Shown piece after piece: positions 1 to 9,369 of a stretch of 20,365 nt of DNA (position 1 is its first letter; each line of letters starts with the position of its first letter). Source of the DNA: Elusimicrobia bacterium UBA4817 (GTDB taxonomy: Bacteria > Elusimicrobiota > UBA8919). The stretch is taken from positions 1 to 20,365 of the forward strand of contig DHFT01000059.1 in assembly GCA_002402375.1 (NCBI GenBank), written 5' to 3'. A model generated the notes under the pieces. It did no database searches. It saw only the letters and a program-made list of their open reading frames with translations, and was not told the DNA's origin. A program made the translations under genes and the position numbers.

Positions 1-588
1 GGTACATACAATGGGGTAGGGTCAGAATTACTAAAATCTTTTTGCAAAAAATTTGAATGGCAAGCGATTCATTATGTTTTGATGTCAAACCATTACCATT
101 TAATTCTCTTTAACGGTGTCCCCGAAAATTTAAGCAACGGAATCAAACTGTTAAATCAGAGTTATACTCAATATTTCAGAAAAAAGCACGGTGGAATAGG
201 GCATCTTTGGCAGGACAGGTTTAAGAGTTTTGTCATTCAGGACGGGAAATACTTGCTTGAATGCGGGAGATACATAGAACTCAATCCTGTGCGTGCGGGT
301 ATGGCGGTTGCCCCTGAAGATTACAAATGGAGCAGTTATAATTTTTATGCTTTCGGGAAAGACAATGCCTTGTTGAAACATTCGGTTGAGTATATCGGTC
401 TATCGGAAAATAAAAATTGTCGGCAAAAACTATACAGAGAATTTGTAATGGACGGCAAAAAAGAAAACCGAGGTATAGAGAGATATTTCCGGCAAGGGTT
501 TTGCGGAGAACCTGTTTTTGGAAAAAATCTTAAATTGAACGGTTTGGTAAGTAAAGGATGGAAAAAAGGTCCGAAGGTAAAAACCTGA
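1..588 (+). CDS. REP-associated tyrosine transposase (Y1/HUH family), 5' incomplete
   Basis: This is a single-strand DNA transposase of the TnpA-REP (RAYT) branch of the IS200/IS605 superfamily, which nicks and joins hairpin-bearing REP DNA. The frame is open from the first base, so the N-terminus is missing or altered. Codons 10-34 give a stretch ending in the HUH motif NHYHL (metal-binding His31 and His33). GHLWQDRFKS follows, then RYIELNPVRAG, whose Tyr (codon at 271-273) is the likely nucleophile, and PEDYKWSSY. These are hallmark RAYT blocks in the expected order. A TTG/ATG pair at 79-84 is the first possible start inside the window but would begin immediately before the HUH motif, so it is unlikely to be real. 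About 30-50 residues normally precede this region. The 3' end looks intact and a REP-like palindrome follows. The gene could be a remnant cut at the terminal repeat. Confidence 0.85.
   Translation, partial: GTYNGVGSELLKSFCKKFEWQAIHYVLMSNHYHLILFNGVPENLSNGIKLLNQSYTQYFRKKHGGIGHLWQDRFKSFVIQDGKYLLECGRYIELNPVRAGMAVAPEDYKWSSYNFYAFGKDNALLKHSVEYIGLSENKNCRQKLYREFVMDGKKENRGIERYFRQGFCGEPVFGKNLKLNGLVSKGWKKGPKVKT
2..24 (+). repeat. Left copy of 23-bp terminal inverted repeat
   Basis: This stretch is the exact reverse complement of the last 23 bases of the window. Its core is GGGGTAGGGTCA. The identity stops at base 25 on this side, inside the open frame of the transposase gene. The residues encoded here do not resemble the N-terminal part of REP-associated transposases, whereas the residues just downstream do, so the repeat may mark the point where that gene is broken. 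A REP/MITE-type dispersed repeat, or an assembly break at such a repeat, fits best. Confidence 0.8.
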
Positions 589-602
589 AATTGAATTGAG
601 TG

Positions 603-623
603 AATTGAGGACCGTCCCCAATT
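603..623 (+). repeat. REP-like imperfect palindrome
   Basis: The arms AATTGAGGAC (603-612) and GTCCCCAATT (614-623) are complementary except for one A/C mismatch, giving a short GC-centred hairpin. It lies 14 nt after the transposase stop codon and 9 nt before the moxR start. REP palindromes typically flank the transposase that mobilises them. There is no T-tract, so a simple rho-independent terminator is less likely. The nearby moxR ribosome-binding site (GGAG, 624-627) directly abuts the right arm. Confidence 0.5.
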
Positions 624-632
624 GGAGCGACT

Positions 633-1625
633 ATGGAAAAAATATCTGATGTGAAACTTGTGGAAAAACTGGTTGAGGCAAGAAGAGCGGTTACTGAGCA
701 ATTAAGAAATGTCATCGTTGGTCAGCAGGATGTAATTGACCAGCTTTTAATTTCGCTTTTTGCAAAAGGACACTGTCTTATCGTCGGTGTTCCCGGACTT
801 GCCAAAACGCTTATCGTTTCTACAATTTCGCAGATTTTGGACTTACAATTCTCAAGAATCCAGTTCACACCCGACCTGATGCCGTCGGATATTACGGGAA
901 CGGAAGTTATTCAGGAAAATATTTCAACGGGCGAGCGTAGTTTTAAGTTCATAAAAGGTCCCGTTTTCGCCAACATAATTCTTGCCGATGAAATCAACCG
1001 CACTCCGCCTAAAACTCAATCTGCACTTTTACAGGCGATGCAGGAATATAAGGTAACCGTTGCAGGACAGACATATCCGTTGCCAAATCCGTTTTTTGTT
1101 CTGGCGACCCAAAATCCGATTGAGCAGGAAGGGACATATCCTCTGCCGGAAGCACAATTAGACAGATTTTTCTTTCAGATAAATATTGACTATCCGACGC
1201 AGGAAAATGAAAAAGAAATCATAAGAAAAACGACCGGAATGCATTTATCTGAAACAAAAAGCATGTTGAGTTCAAAAGAAATTTTGACATTGCAGGAAAT
1301 TGTCCGAAAAGTGCCGGTCAGCGATTATGTGGTTGATTATGTCGTTAAACTTGTTTCGGAAACCCGTCCTAAAACTTCTTCGCTTGATTTCGTGAAAAAA
1401 TGGCTCAACTGGGGGGCAAGCCCGCGGGCATCTCAAAATTTTATTCTTGCCGGAAAATCAAGGGCAGTTCTTGACGGACGATATGCCGTATCCGTTGATG
1501 ATATAAAAGCAGTTGCCTATTCCGTTTTAAGACACCGTCTTATTTTGAACTATACCGCCGAGGCGGAGGGGAAAACGACGGAAGAAATAATCAAAAAACT
1601 TTTAGAAAATATAAAGCCGGAATAA
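633..1625 (+). CDS. moxR: MoxR-family AAA+ ATPase
   Basis: This is a cytoplasmic AAA+ ATPase of the MoxR group (330 residues, the usual length), thought to remodel or activate VWA-domain partners. The Walker A motif is GVPGLAKT (residues 52-59), the MoxR variant with Ala before Lys. Walker B is ILADE (116-120), followed by INRTPPKTQSALLQAMQE. The sensor 1 block ATQNPIEQEGTYPLPEAQLD starts at residue 158 and is followed by RFFF. The C-terminal helical lid ends near YSVLRHRL. The ATG at 633 follows GGAG and gives a normal N-terminus. The DUF58 gene starts 24 nt downstream. It is the first gene of the long operon. I see no convincing sigma-70 promoter in the 44 bases before it, so transcription may start inside or upstream of the transposase gene. 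The name moxR is a family label, not a claim about methanol oxidation. Confidence 0.95.
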   Translation: MEKISDVKLVEKLVEARRAVTEQLRNVIVGQQDVIDQLLISLFAKGHCLIVGVPGLAKTLIVSTISQILDLQFSRIQFTPDLMPSDITGTEVIQENISTGERSFKFIKGPVFANIILADEINRTPPKTQSALLQAMQEYKVTVAGQTYPLPNPFFVLATQNPIEQEGTYPLPEAQLDRFFFQINIDYPTQENEKEIIRKTTGMHLSETKSMLSSKEILTLQEIVRKVPVSDYVVDYVVKLVSETRPKTSSLDFVKKWLNWGASPRASQNFILAGKSRAVLDGRYAVSVDDIKAVAYSVLRHRLILNYTAEAEGKTTEEIIKKLLENIKPE

Positions 1626-1649
1626 AAGGACAAATGTCCATAAATAAAA

Positions 1650-2537
1650 ATGAAATCCTATCTTGACCCTTTGACGATAGCAAAAATTTCAACGATGTCC
1701 CTAAAAGCAAAATATGTTGTTGAGGGTTTTATATCCGGACTTCACACCAGTAAATTTAAGGGACATTCGTTAGAATTCGCACAGCACAGAGAATACTCTT
1801 CCGGCGATGAGTTGAAACATCTTGATTGGAAGGTTTTCGGGAAATCAGACAGATATTTTGTTAAGCAATACGAGGAAGAAACAAATCTCAAGGCATACAT
1901 ACTGCTTGACGCTTCGGGCTCAATGGGATACAAATCCGACGGTATTTCTAAACTGGAATATGGTTCATATATCGCCGCTGCACTTTCATATCTTATGATA
2001 AAACAAGGCGATGCCGTCGGTCTTGCCGTATATGACACGGAAATAAAAAAAAATATACCGCCGCGCGCGAGTTTAAGTCATTTGTCAATTATTTTTGACG
2101 AACTTTCCAAAACATCGGCGGGCGGAGAGACGGACATTTCAAAAATACTTTATGATTTTTCCAAAAAACTTAAAAAAAGAACTTTAATTATTCTAATCTC
2201 GGATTTATTTGACGAACAGGAAAAACTGATCAGAGCCGTAAGAAATTACAGGTTTGCCAAGAATGAAATTATTGTATTTCACATTATGGATAAAATTGAA
2301 GAAAATCTTGAGATGAGCGGTAATGTTTTTTTCAAGTGTCTGGAAAATGAAAATTTTTTAATCACAGAGCCGGAAATTATAAAAAAAGAATATCTAAAAA
2401 TTATTTCCGAATTTATAGATAAATACAAGTCGGAATTTAGAAAAGCCGATATAGATTACTCACATTTTAATACTTCTTCGCCGCTTGATTTATCTCTGAC
2501 TAACTATCTCTCAAAAAGAGAAAAATTACAGACATGA
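1650..2537 (+). CDS. DUF58 domain protein (VWA-like MoxR partner)
   Basis: This 295-residue protein belongs to the DUF58 family, the usual neighbour and presumed partner of MoxR ATPases. The DUF58 signature REYSSGDELKHLDWKVFGKS spans about residues 47-66. A VWA-like fold with a complete metal-ion-dependent adhesion site follows: DASGS (Asp87, Ser89, Ser91), Thr161 in GGETD and Asp185 in LISDLFD. No membrane segment is visible, so it is probably cytoplasmic or peripheral. The start at 1650 has only a weak ribosome-binding site. An earlier ATG at 1633 is out of frame. The stop codon overlaps the next start in an ATGA, which suggests translational coupling. Confidence 0.92.
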   Translation: MKSYLDPLTIAKISTMSLKAKYVVEGFISGLHTSKFKGHSLEFAQHREYSSGDELKHLDWKVFGKSDRYFVKQYEEETNLKAYILLDASGSMGYKSDGISKLEYGSYIAAALSYLMIKQGDAVGLAVYDTEIKKNIPPRASLSHLSIIFDELSKTSAGGETDISKILYDFSKKLKKRTLIILISDLFDEQEKLIRAVRNYRFAKNEIIVFHIMDKIEENLEMSGNVFFKCLENENFLITEPEIIKKEYLKIISEFIDKYKSEFRKADIDYSHFNTSSPLDLSLTNYLSKREKLQT

Positions 2538-4459
2538 CATTTCTTAATTCCATTTTTCTTTGGGGTTTAACCGCCGTTTCTATACCGCTCATAATTCATC
2601 TGCTTTCTCAAAAAAAACCAAGAATTATTTATTTTAGCGATTTAAGATTTTTGGAACTTGCAGCCAGCCGTTCCGTAAAAAAATTCAGAGTAAGGCAGTA
2701 TTTACTTCTCCTTATAAGATGTCTTTTGATAATTATCCTTACATTTATTTTTGCAAGACCAGTGATACATTATGTACCTTCATCTAAAAACACCGAAACG
2801 ATTTTTCTTATTGACAATTCATACTCTATGGGGTATTACAAAGACGGGAAATCGCAACTTGAATATGCAAAAAGTGTTGTAAAACAAACACTTAACTTAA
2901 TAAACCCGCAGGAAAAAATTGCAATATTTTCATTTTCGAATATATTGCTGCCGGTGGTGAAAAATCCTACTACGGATAAAGGACTGATAATATCCGAGTT
3001 GGAAAAAATAAAACTGGACTATAAAAAAACCGATGTTATTAACGCCGTGAACGAAGTTATAAAATATTTTCAAAATGATAAAACGGAAAAAAGGATTATT
3101 ATTGTCACAGATTTCGCAAAAAACGGATGGTTGTTAAAGAAAAATACTGTTGCGGGAAATTACAAAATTATCTGTATTGATGTTGGTGACAATAAGCCCG
3201 TAAATTTTGCAGTGTCAAATGTTGAAACTTCCGGCAATAAAATAACGGCGATTGTTTCAAATTATTCCGACGACAAAAAGAGTATTTCTACAGAATTATC
3301 TATTGACGGTAAAAAATATAAATCCGCATTTTTTGAGATATATCCGCATAAAAATTCCGAGTGGTCGTTTGATGTAAAAAATATTAAAAACGGAATACAC
3401 AAGTGTTTTATTGAAATAGAGCCGGATAAACTTTTAACTGATAATAAATACTTTTTTGCGTTTAATTATAGAGAGAAACCAAAAGTGTTATTGATAGACG
3501 GTCATCCTCAGTTCTCCGATTTTAAGGGAGAAACATTTTTTCTGAAAACGGCACTTGCAAATTATTCCGATGTTAAAGTTATAAATTTTTCACAGTTTGG
3601 AAATGAAGAAACATCGGGTTATTCCATATTATTTTTCTGCAATGTTTCTGATTTTAATAAAGATGAAGTTTTATTGTTAAAAAACCTTATATCCAGCGGC
3701 AAATATCTTGTTTTTTTTCCCGGTGATAAGGTATCCTCTGAAAAATATAACACAAAATTGTCTTTTTTGCTGCCGTGTGAAATATCATCTATTTTGAACT
3801 ACGGTAAATTGTCAAATTACAATCTCCTTGAGGGTCAAGAAATATCAACAGATGAAACCATTAAAAAAAGATTTTTGTTAATTCCCCAACATAATGCCGA
3901 AACCCTGTTAAAATTTAGCGACGATACGCCGTTTTTGGTTAAAGGAAAAAACAATGTTTTTGTTTTTGCAATATCCGCAAATCTTTCATATTCCGACATA
4001 CCAATAAGACCTGTTTTTCCCATTATCATAAAACATCTTTTCTCTTATTTTTTGGAAAGCGATATTTTGATAAAATCAGTAAACATCGGAGAAACATATC
4101 AAAAAATAGCAGGAAAAATAATTCCCGAAATTGTTTCCCCCGACGGTAAAATAGTAAAAAATCAAAGCGAGTTATTATTTGAAAAAAAAGGTGTCTATGA
4201 GATTAAAAATCATAAAACGGAATATGTAAATGTAAATCTTGATGTCAAATCCGGCGAATCCGACTTGGCAAAAATAGATACGGCGGAAATTAAAAAATTA
4301 TTTGACAAAATGTTTGTCGGCGTGGTAATTGCGGACGGCAACTTTGAAAAAAAGATAAAAAAAATATTATACGGCAGTGAACTAACAAAATATTTTATAT
4401 TACTTTTATTGATATTCGCTATTTTGGAAACACTTGTTGCAAACTATAAAAAATCATGA
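2534..4459 (+). CDS. BatA-like membrane protein with VWA domain
   Basis: This 641-residue membrane protein opens with the double-transmembrane BatA-type domain: FLWGLTAVSIPLIIHLL (about residues 8-24), the conserved YFSDLRFLE, then a second helix LLLLIRCLLIIILTFIFARP (57-76). A VWA domain follows with DNSYS (Asp94, Ser96, Ser98), Thr166 in KKTD and Asp193 in VTDF, so the metal site looks complete. The region from about residue 315 (VLLIDGHPQF) resembles the glutamine-amidotransferase-like fold found in related proteins. A C-terminal helix near residues 618-636 returns to the membrane. Most of the protein would be periplasmic. Both ends are four-base ATGA overlaps with neighbours. It is not BatA of the aerotolerance operon in the strict sense, because BatB, BatC and BatD are absent here. 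Confidence 0.88.
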   Translation: MTFLNSIFLWGLTAVSIPLIIHLLSQKKPRIIYFSDLRFLELAASRSVKKFRVRQYLLLLIRCLLIIILTFIFARPVIHYVPSSKNTETIFLIDNSYSMGYYKDGKSQLEYAKSVVKQTLNLINPQEKIAIFSFSNILLPVVKNPTTDKGLIISELEKIKLDYKKTDVINAVNEVIKYFQNDKTEKRIIIVTDFAKNGWLLKKNTVAGNYKIICIDVGDNKPVNFAVSNVETSGNKITAIVSNYSDDKKSISTELSIDGKKYKSAFFEIYPHKNSEWSFDVKNIKNGIHKCFIEIEPDKLLTDNKYFFAFNYREKPKVLLIDGHPQFSDFKGETFFLKTALANYSDVKVINFSQFGNEETSGYSILFFCNVSDFNKDEVLLLKNLISSGKYLVFFPGDKVSSEKYNTKLSFLLPCEISSILNYGKLSNYNLLEGQEISTDETIKKRFLLIPQHNAETLLKFSDDTPFLVKGKNNVFVFAISANLSYSDIPIRPVFPIIIKHLFSYFLESDILIKSVNIGETYQKIAGKIIPEIVSPDGKIVKNQSELLFEKKGVYEIKNHKTEYVNVNLDVKSGESDLAKIDTAEIKKLFDKMFVGVVIADGNFEKKIKKILYGSELTKYFILLLLIFAILETLVANYKKS

Positions 4460-5178
4460 AAAAGTTATTTTTAATTTTTAATTTTATATTTTTAATTTTT
4501 AATTTCAGCTACACTCAACAAGGGGGCAAATTCGTTTTTGCACAATTAAAATATTCGGGCAACTGGGATACCCGTCCGACTGCATGGGACAGAATATCGG
4601 AATTTTTGACTATGTCAACAAGCGTAAAAATTATTCGGGAAAGACGAGTTATTACAATTTCAGACGAAAAACTTTTTTGGTCACCATTTTTGGTAATAAC
4701 CGGCGATTCCGATTTTGGGAAATTTTCCGATGATGAAATAAAAATTATTACAAAATATGTTCAATGCGGCGGAATGATTTTTATTGACGATTCCTCCGGT
4801 AAAAAAGGTTCCGGTTTTGATAAATCAATAAGGGCTATGGTGAATAAAATATCGCCCGAAAATCCGCTTGAAAGAATTCCGACAACCGATGCGATGTTAA
4901 AATCATTTTATCTATTGCAAAATGTGTCAGGCAGAATCATAACAAACAGATATTTTGAGGGATGCAAAGTCGGCGAGCGTTACAGCATCATTTACTCGCA
5001 AAATGATTTATTAGGTGTTTGGGAAAAAGACAATCTCGGAAATTACATTTATCCTTGTGACGATAAACAACGATGGGAGGCAAAAAAAATGATGATAAAT
5101 ATCATATTGTATGCTCTCACCGGAACTTATAAATCGGATACAATTCATTTACCTTTTATAAAAAGTAAACTGAAATGA
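4456..5178 (+). CDS. Exported DUF4159 domain protein
   Basis: This 240-residue protein matches the DUF4159 family in length and pattern: FVFAQLKYSGNWDTRPTAWD (about residues 27-46), VITGDSDFGKFSDDE, a Gly-Gly-acid loop GGMIFIDDSSG, NPLERIPTTDA, the C-terminal GVWEKDN, and RWEAKKMMINIILYALTG. DUF4159 proteins usually sit beside MoxR, DUF58 and VWA genes; their biochemical role is unknown. The N-terminus is a lysine-led signal peptide whose hydrophobic core is encoded by a heptamer tandem array (4468-4502), with a plausible cleavage site near residue 20 (SYT/Q). ATGA overlaps occur on both sides. Confidence 0.88.
   Translation: MKKLFLIFNFIFLIFNFSYTQQGGKFVFAQLKYSGNWDTRPTAWDRISEFLTMSTSVKIIRERRVITISDEKLFWSPFLVITGDSDFGKFSDDEIKIITKYVQCGGMIFIDDSSGKKGSGFDKSIRAMVNKISPENPLERIPTTDAMLKSFYLLQNVSGRIITNRYFEGCKVGERYSIIYSQNDLLGVWEKDNLGNYIYPCDDKQRWEAKKMMINIILYALTGTYKSDTIHLPFIKSKLK
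4468..4502 (+). repeat. Five-unit heptamer array TTTTTAA in signal peptide
   Basis: Five head-to-tail seven-base units: TTTTTAA, TTTTTAA, TTTTATA, TTTTTAA, TTTTTAA. They encode the signal-peptide core as a seven-residue repeat (FLIFNFI then FLIFNF). In this reading frame a perfect third unit would put TAA at 4486-4488. The variant unit replaces it with ATA (Ile), so the array stays open. It belongs to the same class as the heptamer arrays in the downstream glycosyltransferase genes. Confidence 0.85.
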
Positions 5179-7250
5179 CCAAAGGAAATCCCTTAGGGAT
5201 GAAAAAAATATCATACATTTTAAGAGCTGTTATATTTATACTGATAATTTTTCTTATTTTTCAGCCGAAAAAAAAGATTTATCGGGTGAGAAACACTCCG
5301 ACCGTTGCGGTTTTGATAGATAATTCACGGAGCATGCAAATCACCTCAGATAAAAATAATTTTTCAAGGGTAAAGAAAAAAATAATACCGGGGATTGCCA
5401 AGTCATCAAAAATAAATCCGATTTTTTTCAAATTTTCGGATGAGTTAAAAAATATCTCCGCAGGTGAGATTGGAAAACTCACTGCTACAGGAAAAAGAAC
5501 GGATATAATCGGAACTCTTGAAAAAATAAACAATGAATTTTTAGGTAAAGAACTGGACGCCGTAATTTTATTTTCTGACGGCAATCAAAATGTAGAAAAA
5601 TCCGCCGATGAAGTAATAAAAGAATTTTCCGAATTAGATATACCTGTTATTACAGTTGTTCCTCAACCCGTCCTGTCGCAAAAAAATATATCCATCGGCA
5701 AAATTGATGTGCCTGATGTTGCTTTTAGAAATGTCGGCTTGACGCTACCAGCAAAAATTAATATTTATGGTTTTGTCGGTAAAAAAATATCTATTTTTCT
5801 TAAATCGGAAGAAATGGTCTTGCAGAGTAAATCAATTGATGTCGTAGATAACGGCGTTACAGATGTTGATTTTGATGTAAAACCGCAAATCGCAGGACAC
5901 ATAAATTATTCAATAGAAATACCCACATATTCCGGAGAGCAGAATATATATGACAATAAGAAAAAATTCGTGCTTGATGTAGAGCCGGAAAAAATTCGTG
6001 TTTTATATCTTTGCGGGCAACCGTCATTTAATTATTCATTTTTACGAAATACGCTTAAAAACGACCCCAATGTAGAACTTGTTTCATTTATAATTTTAAG
6101 AAATCCGGAAAATATAGTTCCCGTTTCCGATAGTGAACTTTCACTTATACCTTTTCCGGTGGAAGATATTTTTTCAAAAGAAATTTATAATTTTGACCTT
6201 TTGATTTTGGACAATTTCAATTATTCCAAATTCCCGATAAATTATCAGCATCTTGCGAATATAAAAAATTTTATCACTGTCAACGGCAAATCTCTTTTCA
6301 TAATTTCTGGGGAAATGCCGTTGTCCGTCTATCAAAACACACCTGTTGCCGAACTATTGCCGGTAAACCCGTCGGCGGAAATTATCTCCGAAAAATTTCG
6401 TCTTGCCGTTTTATCTCCCGAACACGGTATTCTGAAACTGACGGATGATGTAGCATCTAATAATTATATTTGGAAGGAAATGCCGCTCCTGGACGGTATA
6501 AATGTTTCTTCCGTCGGTGAAAAATCCGTCGTACTTGCCAAAAGCGAAAAATCAAATTATCCTGTAATAACAATTGCCGAAAAAGGCAAAGGACGGGTTA
6601 TGTGCATTACGACATCATCATTGTGGCGATTGGCATTAGGCAGTGAAAACCCGTATAATTATGTAAGAATTATAGGACAGTCGGTTAAATGGCTTACAAA
6701 TGCCGCTTCAATAAAACAGGTAGTTATTTTTGCAAAAAAAAGTTATAATATAAATGATACTGCCACTTTGAAAATTCGTATAAAAGATGAGTACTTTAAA
6801 CCGGTAAACAATGCATCTGTTAATTTTGAAATGACATCACCCGACGGTAAAAAAGAGCGAATTGAAGTTTTTCCGGAAACTGAAAGCGGCGAATATGGGG
6901 CAAATGTTGAACTACATTCGTCGGGAGAATATAAAATTTATGTCAGTGCTTATGATAAAAAAAGATTTCTGGGAAGTGACAAAATTTCTTTTACGGTTTT
7001 TAACATTTCAAGGGAATCGGAAGATACTAATATCAACGAACAGTTTATGAAAGAAATTGCCGGCAAAACCGCGGGAAATTTTTTTACGACGGATAATTTT
7101 AGTATTGAAAAATCGGATATAAAACCCAAAACCAAAAAATCAGACGTTTTATATGAAATAAATATTTGGGATAAAACGCCGATTTATTTGATTTTAATTT
7201 TTCTATTTGCTGTTGAATGGTTTTTAAGACGGAAAAGCGGCTTGCTATGA
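5175..7250 (+). CDS. Membrane VWA protein with amidotransferase-like region
   Basis: This 691-residue protein is the second membrane-anchored VWA protein of the operon. It has an N-terminal helix (about residues 12-29) and a VWA domain with DNSRS (Asp49, Ser51, Ser53), Thr109 in RTD and Asp135 in FSDG, so the metal site is complete. Next comes a beta-rich region, a glutamine-amidotransferase-like fold starting near VLYLCGQPSFNYSFL (about residues 276-290), an Ig/carbohydrate-binding-like module near residues 535-615, and a C-terminal helix (about 670-685). It resembles the VWA proteins encoded next to DUF4159 and DUF4175 in MoxR clusters. The ATG at 5175 forms an ATGA overlap with the previous stop. 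A second in-frame ATG at 5199 (MKKISYIL) gives a more ordinary signal-anchor start, with AAAGGA at 5181-5186 upstream, so the exact start is open. Confidence 0.85.
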   Translation: MTKGNPLGMKKISYILRAVIFILIIFLIFQPKKKIYRVRNTPTVAVLIDNSRSMQITSDKNNFSRVKKKIIPGIAKSSKINPIFFKFSDELKNISAGEIGKLTATGKRTDIIGTLEKINNEFLGKELDAVILFSDGNQNVEKSADEVIKEFSELDIPVITVVPQPVLSQKNISIGKIDVPDVAFRNVGLTLPAKINIYGFVGKKISIFLKSEEMVLQSKSIDVVDNGVTDVDFDVKPQIAGHINYSIEIPTYSGEQNIYDNKKKFVLDVEPEKIRVLYLCGQPSFNYSFLRNTLKNDPNVELVSFIILRNPENIVPVSDSELSLIPFPVEDIFSKEIYNFDLLILDNFNYSKFPINYQHLANIKNFITVNGKSLFIISGEMPLSVYQNTPVAELLPVNPSAEIISEKFRLAVLSPEHGILKLTDDVASNNYIWKEMPLLDGINVSSVGEKSVVLAKSEKSNYPVITIAEKGKGRVMCITTSSLWRLALGSENPYNYVRIIGQSVKWLTNAASIKQVVIFAKKSYNINDTATLKIRIKDEYFKPVNNASVNFEMTSPDGKKERIEVFPETESGEYGANVELHSSGEYKIYVSAYDKKRFLGSDKISFTVFNISRESEDTNINEQFMKEIAGKTAGNFFTTDNFSIEKSDIKPKTKKSDVLYEINIWDKTPIYLILIFLFAVEWFLRRKSGLL
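5188..5200 (+). promoter_or_regulatory. Perfect small hairpin at alternative start codon
   Basis: ATCCC (5188-5192), loop TTA, GGGAT (5196-5200) is a perfect inverted repeat that includes the first two bases of the ATG at 5199 and lies between AAAGGA and that codon. It could affect which of the two starts of the VWA gene is used. It may equally be chance. Confidence 0.3.
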
Positions 7251-9369
7251 GTTTAATTTTTCTACTATCATTTGCAGCATATTTGATAACATTATGCCCG
7301 ACCGTTTATGTCGGTGATAGCGGCGAATTTACGACGGCGGCATATACTTTGGGCATAACCCATCCGCCCGGTTATCCGTTGTATGTATTATTGGGAAAAA
7401 TATTTACATTGCTCATTCCGTTCGGAAACATTGCATACCGTATCAATTTGATGAGTGCATTTTTCGGCGCTTTGACCTGCGGAGTTGTGTATCTGATACT
7501 ACAAAAAACGGGAGACGGGAGACGGGAGACGGGAGACGGAAAACCTTTTACCTTTTACCTTTTACCTTTTACCGTTGTTCTTTGTCTGGCCTTCTCCAAA
7601 ACATTTTGGTCGCAATCTGTAGTTGCCGAGGTGTACACCATTAACGCATTTTTTATTGCTTTATTGATTTACATATCAGTATCAAAATACAAAAATCTTT
7701 ATCTGTTTTCGTTTGTTGCCGGTATCGGAATCGCAGGGCACTACATTACGGCATTGGTTGTGCCGGCATTTATTGTTTTCTATTGGGAAATACTTTTTGA
7801 AAAAAGATATTTCTGGAAACGATTTTTAGCAAGTTTTATTTTTTTATTATTGGGTTTATCAGTTCTTTTATTTATGCCGGTGCGCTCCGGCGCACAACCT
7901 TTTATGGATTGGGGAAATACAGAAATTCTCGGTAATTTTATCGCACAGATAAGAAGAGTGCAATATAAAACATTTGAATTCGGTCAGACGGTAACATTGT
8001 TAACAAAATTTCAGTTTATAAAATACTTTTTGAAACTTACAGGTGAACAGTTTACATATTATATGATTCCGTTTGTCCTTTTGGGTCTGATAAATTTATG
8101 GAAATTATTAAAAAAATTCTGTATTTTCACCGTTTTCTTATTCCTTATAAATAGTTTGGGTTTGATTTTTATTTTGAAATTTCAGTTTAATCCGCAACAG
8201 GCGTCTGTCGTTGAGGTTTATTTTTTACCTGCATATATAGTAATGGCAATTTGGCTGTATTTCGGAATTTTATATTTATCAAAATTTGTTAAACCCATTA
8301 TTTTTTTGCCTTTTGTTGTTTTACCGATGCTGGCAAACTTTAATTACAACAATAAAAGAAATAACTTTATTGCATTTGATTATTCTTCCAATATCCTGAA
8401 ATCATTACCAAAAGAAACGCATTTTTTTTCGTCGGGCGATAACCAGATGTTCCTTCTGTCATATCAGCAATGGTGTCTAAAAAACAGGATGGATTTGTCT
8501 TTTTATACAGATACGGGATTGTTGTTTAAGAATATTTTCGGGGATGATTTTTTTCAACTTACAAAAGAAGAAAAACGAGTGAGACGGGAATATGTCCAGC
8601 GAGAACTACTGAAACAAGCAAGACCCGTTTATTTTTCGCTCGGAAGTTCTTTTTCAAATCTAAGAAATATAAAATCAGAAATCACAGGAATTGTCTTTAG
8701 AGCAAAACCGCTCGGTTTGAATTACGATATGTGGCAGATTTATACTATCCGCGACATAGATAACAAAAATTATCTGACGGAATATCTTTTGCGGGATGTC
8801 GCTGCGCAATATCATTATTTCCTTGCAGAAAAATATTTCATAAAAAAAAATACAAATGAAATGCTGAAAGAGTTTGATACTGCCGGAAAAGTCGGCGGGG
8901 ATGTTGAATGGGTTTTTAATAACATAGGAATTTCGCTTCGCGAGAAGGGATTTACCGACGAGGCAATTAAAAATTTTCAAAAAGGTATAGAAATAAATCC
9001 TTACGATGATAATTCAAAAAACAATCTGGCTTTCATGTATCTGGGTTTCGGTTATGAAAAGTTTCAGCAAAAAAAATATAATGATGCGGTTGATTTTTAC
9101 AAAAAAGCAATTGAAGTTAGCCCTCGGCTGGCCGAGCCGCATGGCTATCTCGGTGTTATTTATGAGCAGATGAATCAAAATGAACTTGCAATTTCTGAAT
9201 ATCAAAAAGCGATTTCGTTGAAATATGATTATGTTGATGCACATTATAATTTGGGTGTTGCATACTGGAAAATTAAAAACTGGGCTGGTGTTATAAATGA
9301 ATTTGAGACGGTCTTACAATTAAATCCTGAACATAAACTCGCAAAAAAATATCTTTTGATGCTAAAAAA

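Noticed and set aside
7217..7246. Upstream start for DUF2723 paralogue A
   Set aside because: It would overlap the VWA gene by 34 nt, add a charged leader before the first helix and break the ATGA pattern of the operon.
633..7250. Bacteroides-type bat aerotolerance operon
   Set aside because: Only MoxR, DUF58 and a BatA-like N-terminus are shared; BatB, BatC and BatD are absent, while DUF4159 and DUF4175 point to the other MoxR cluster type.
7508..7573. CRISPR-like repeat array
   Set aside because: Units are seven bases with no unique spacers of constant length, no leader and no cas genes, and they are inside coding sequence.
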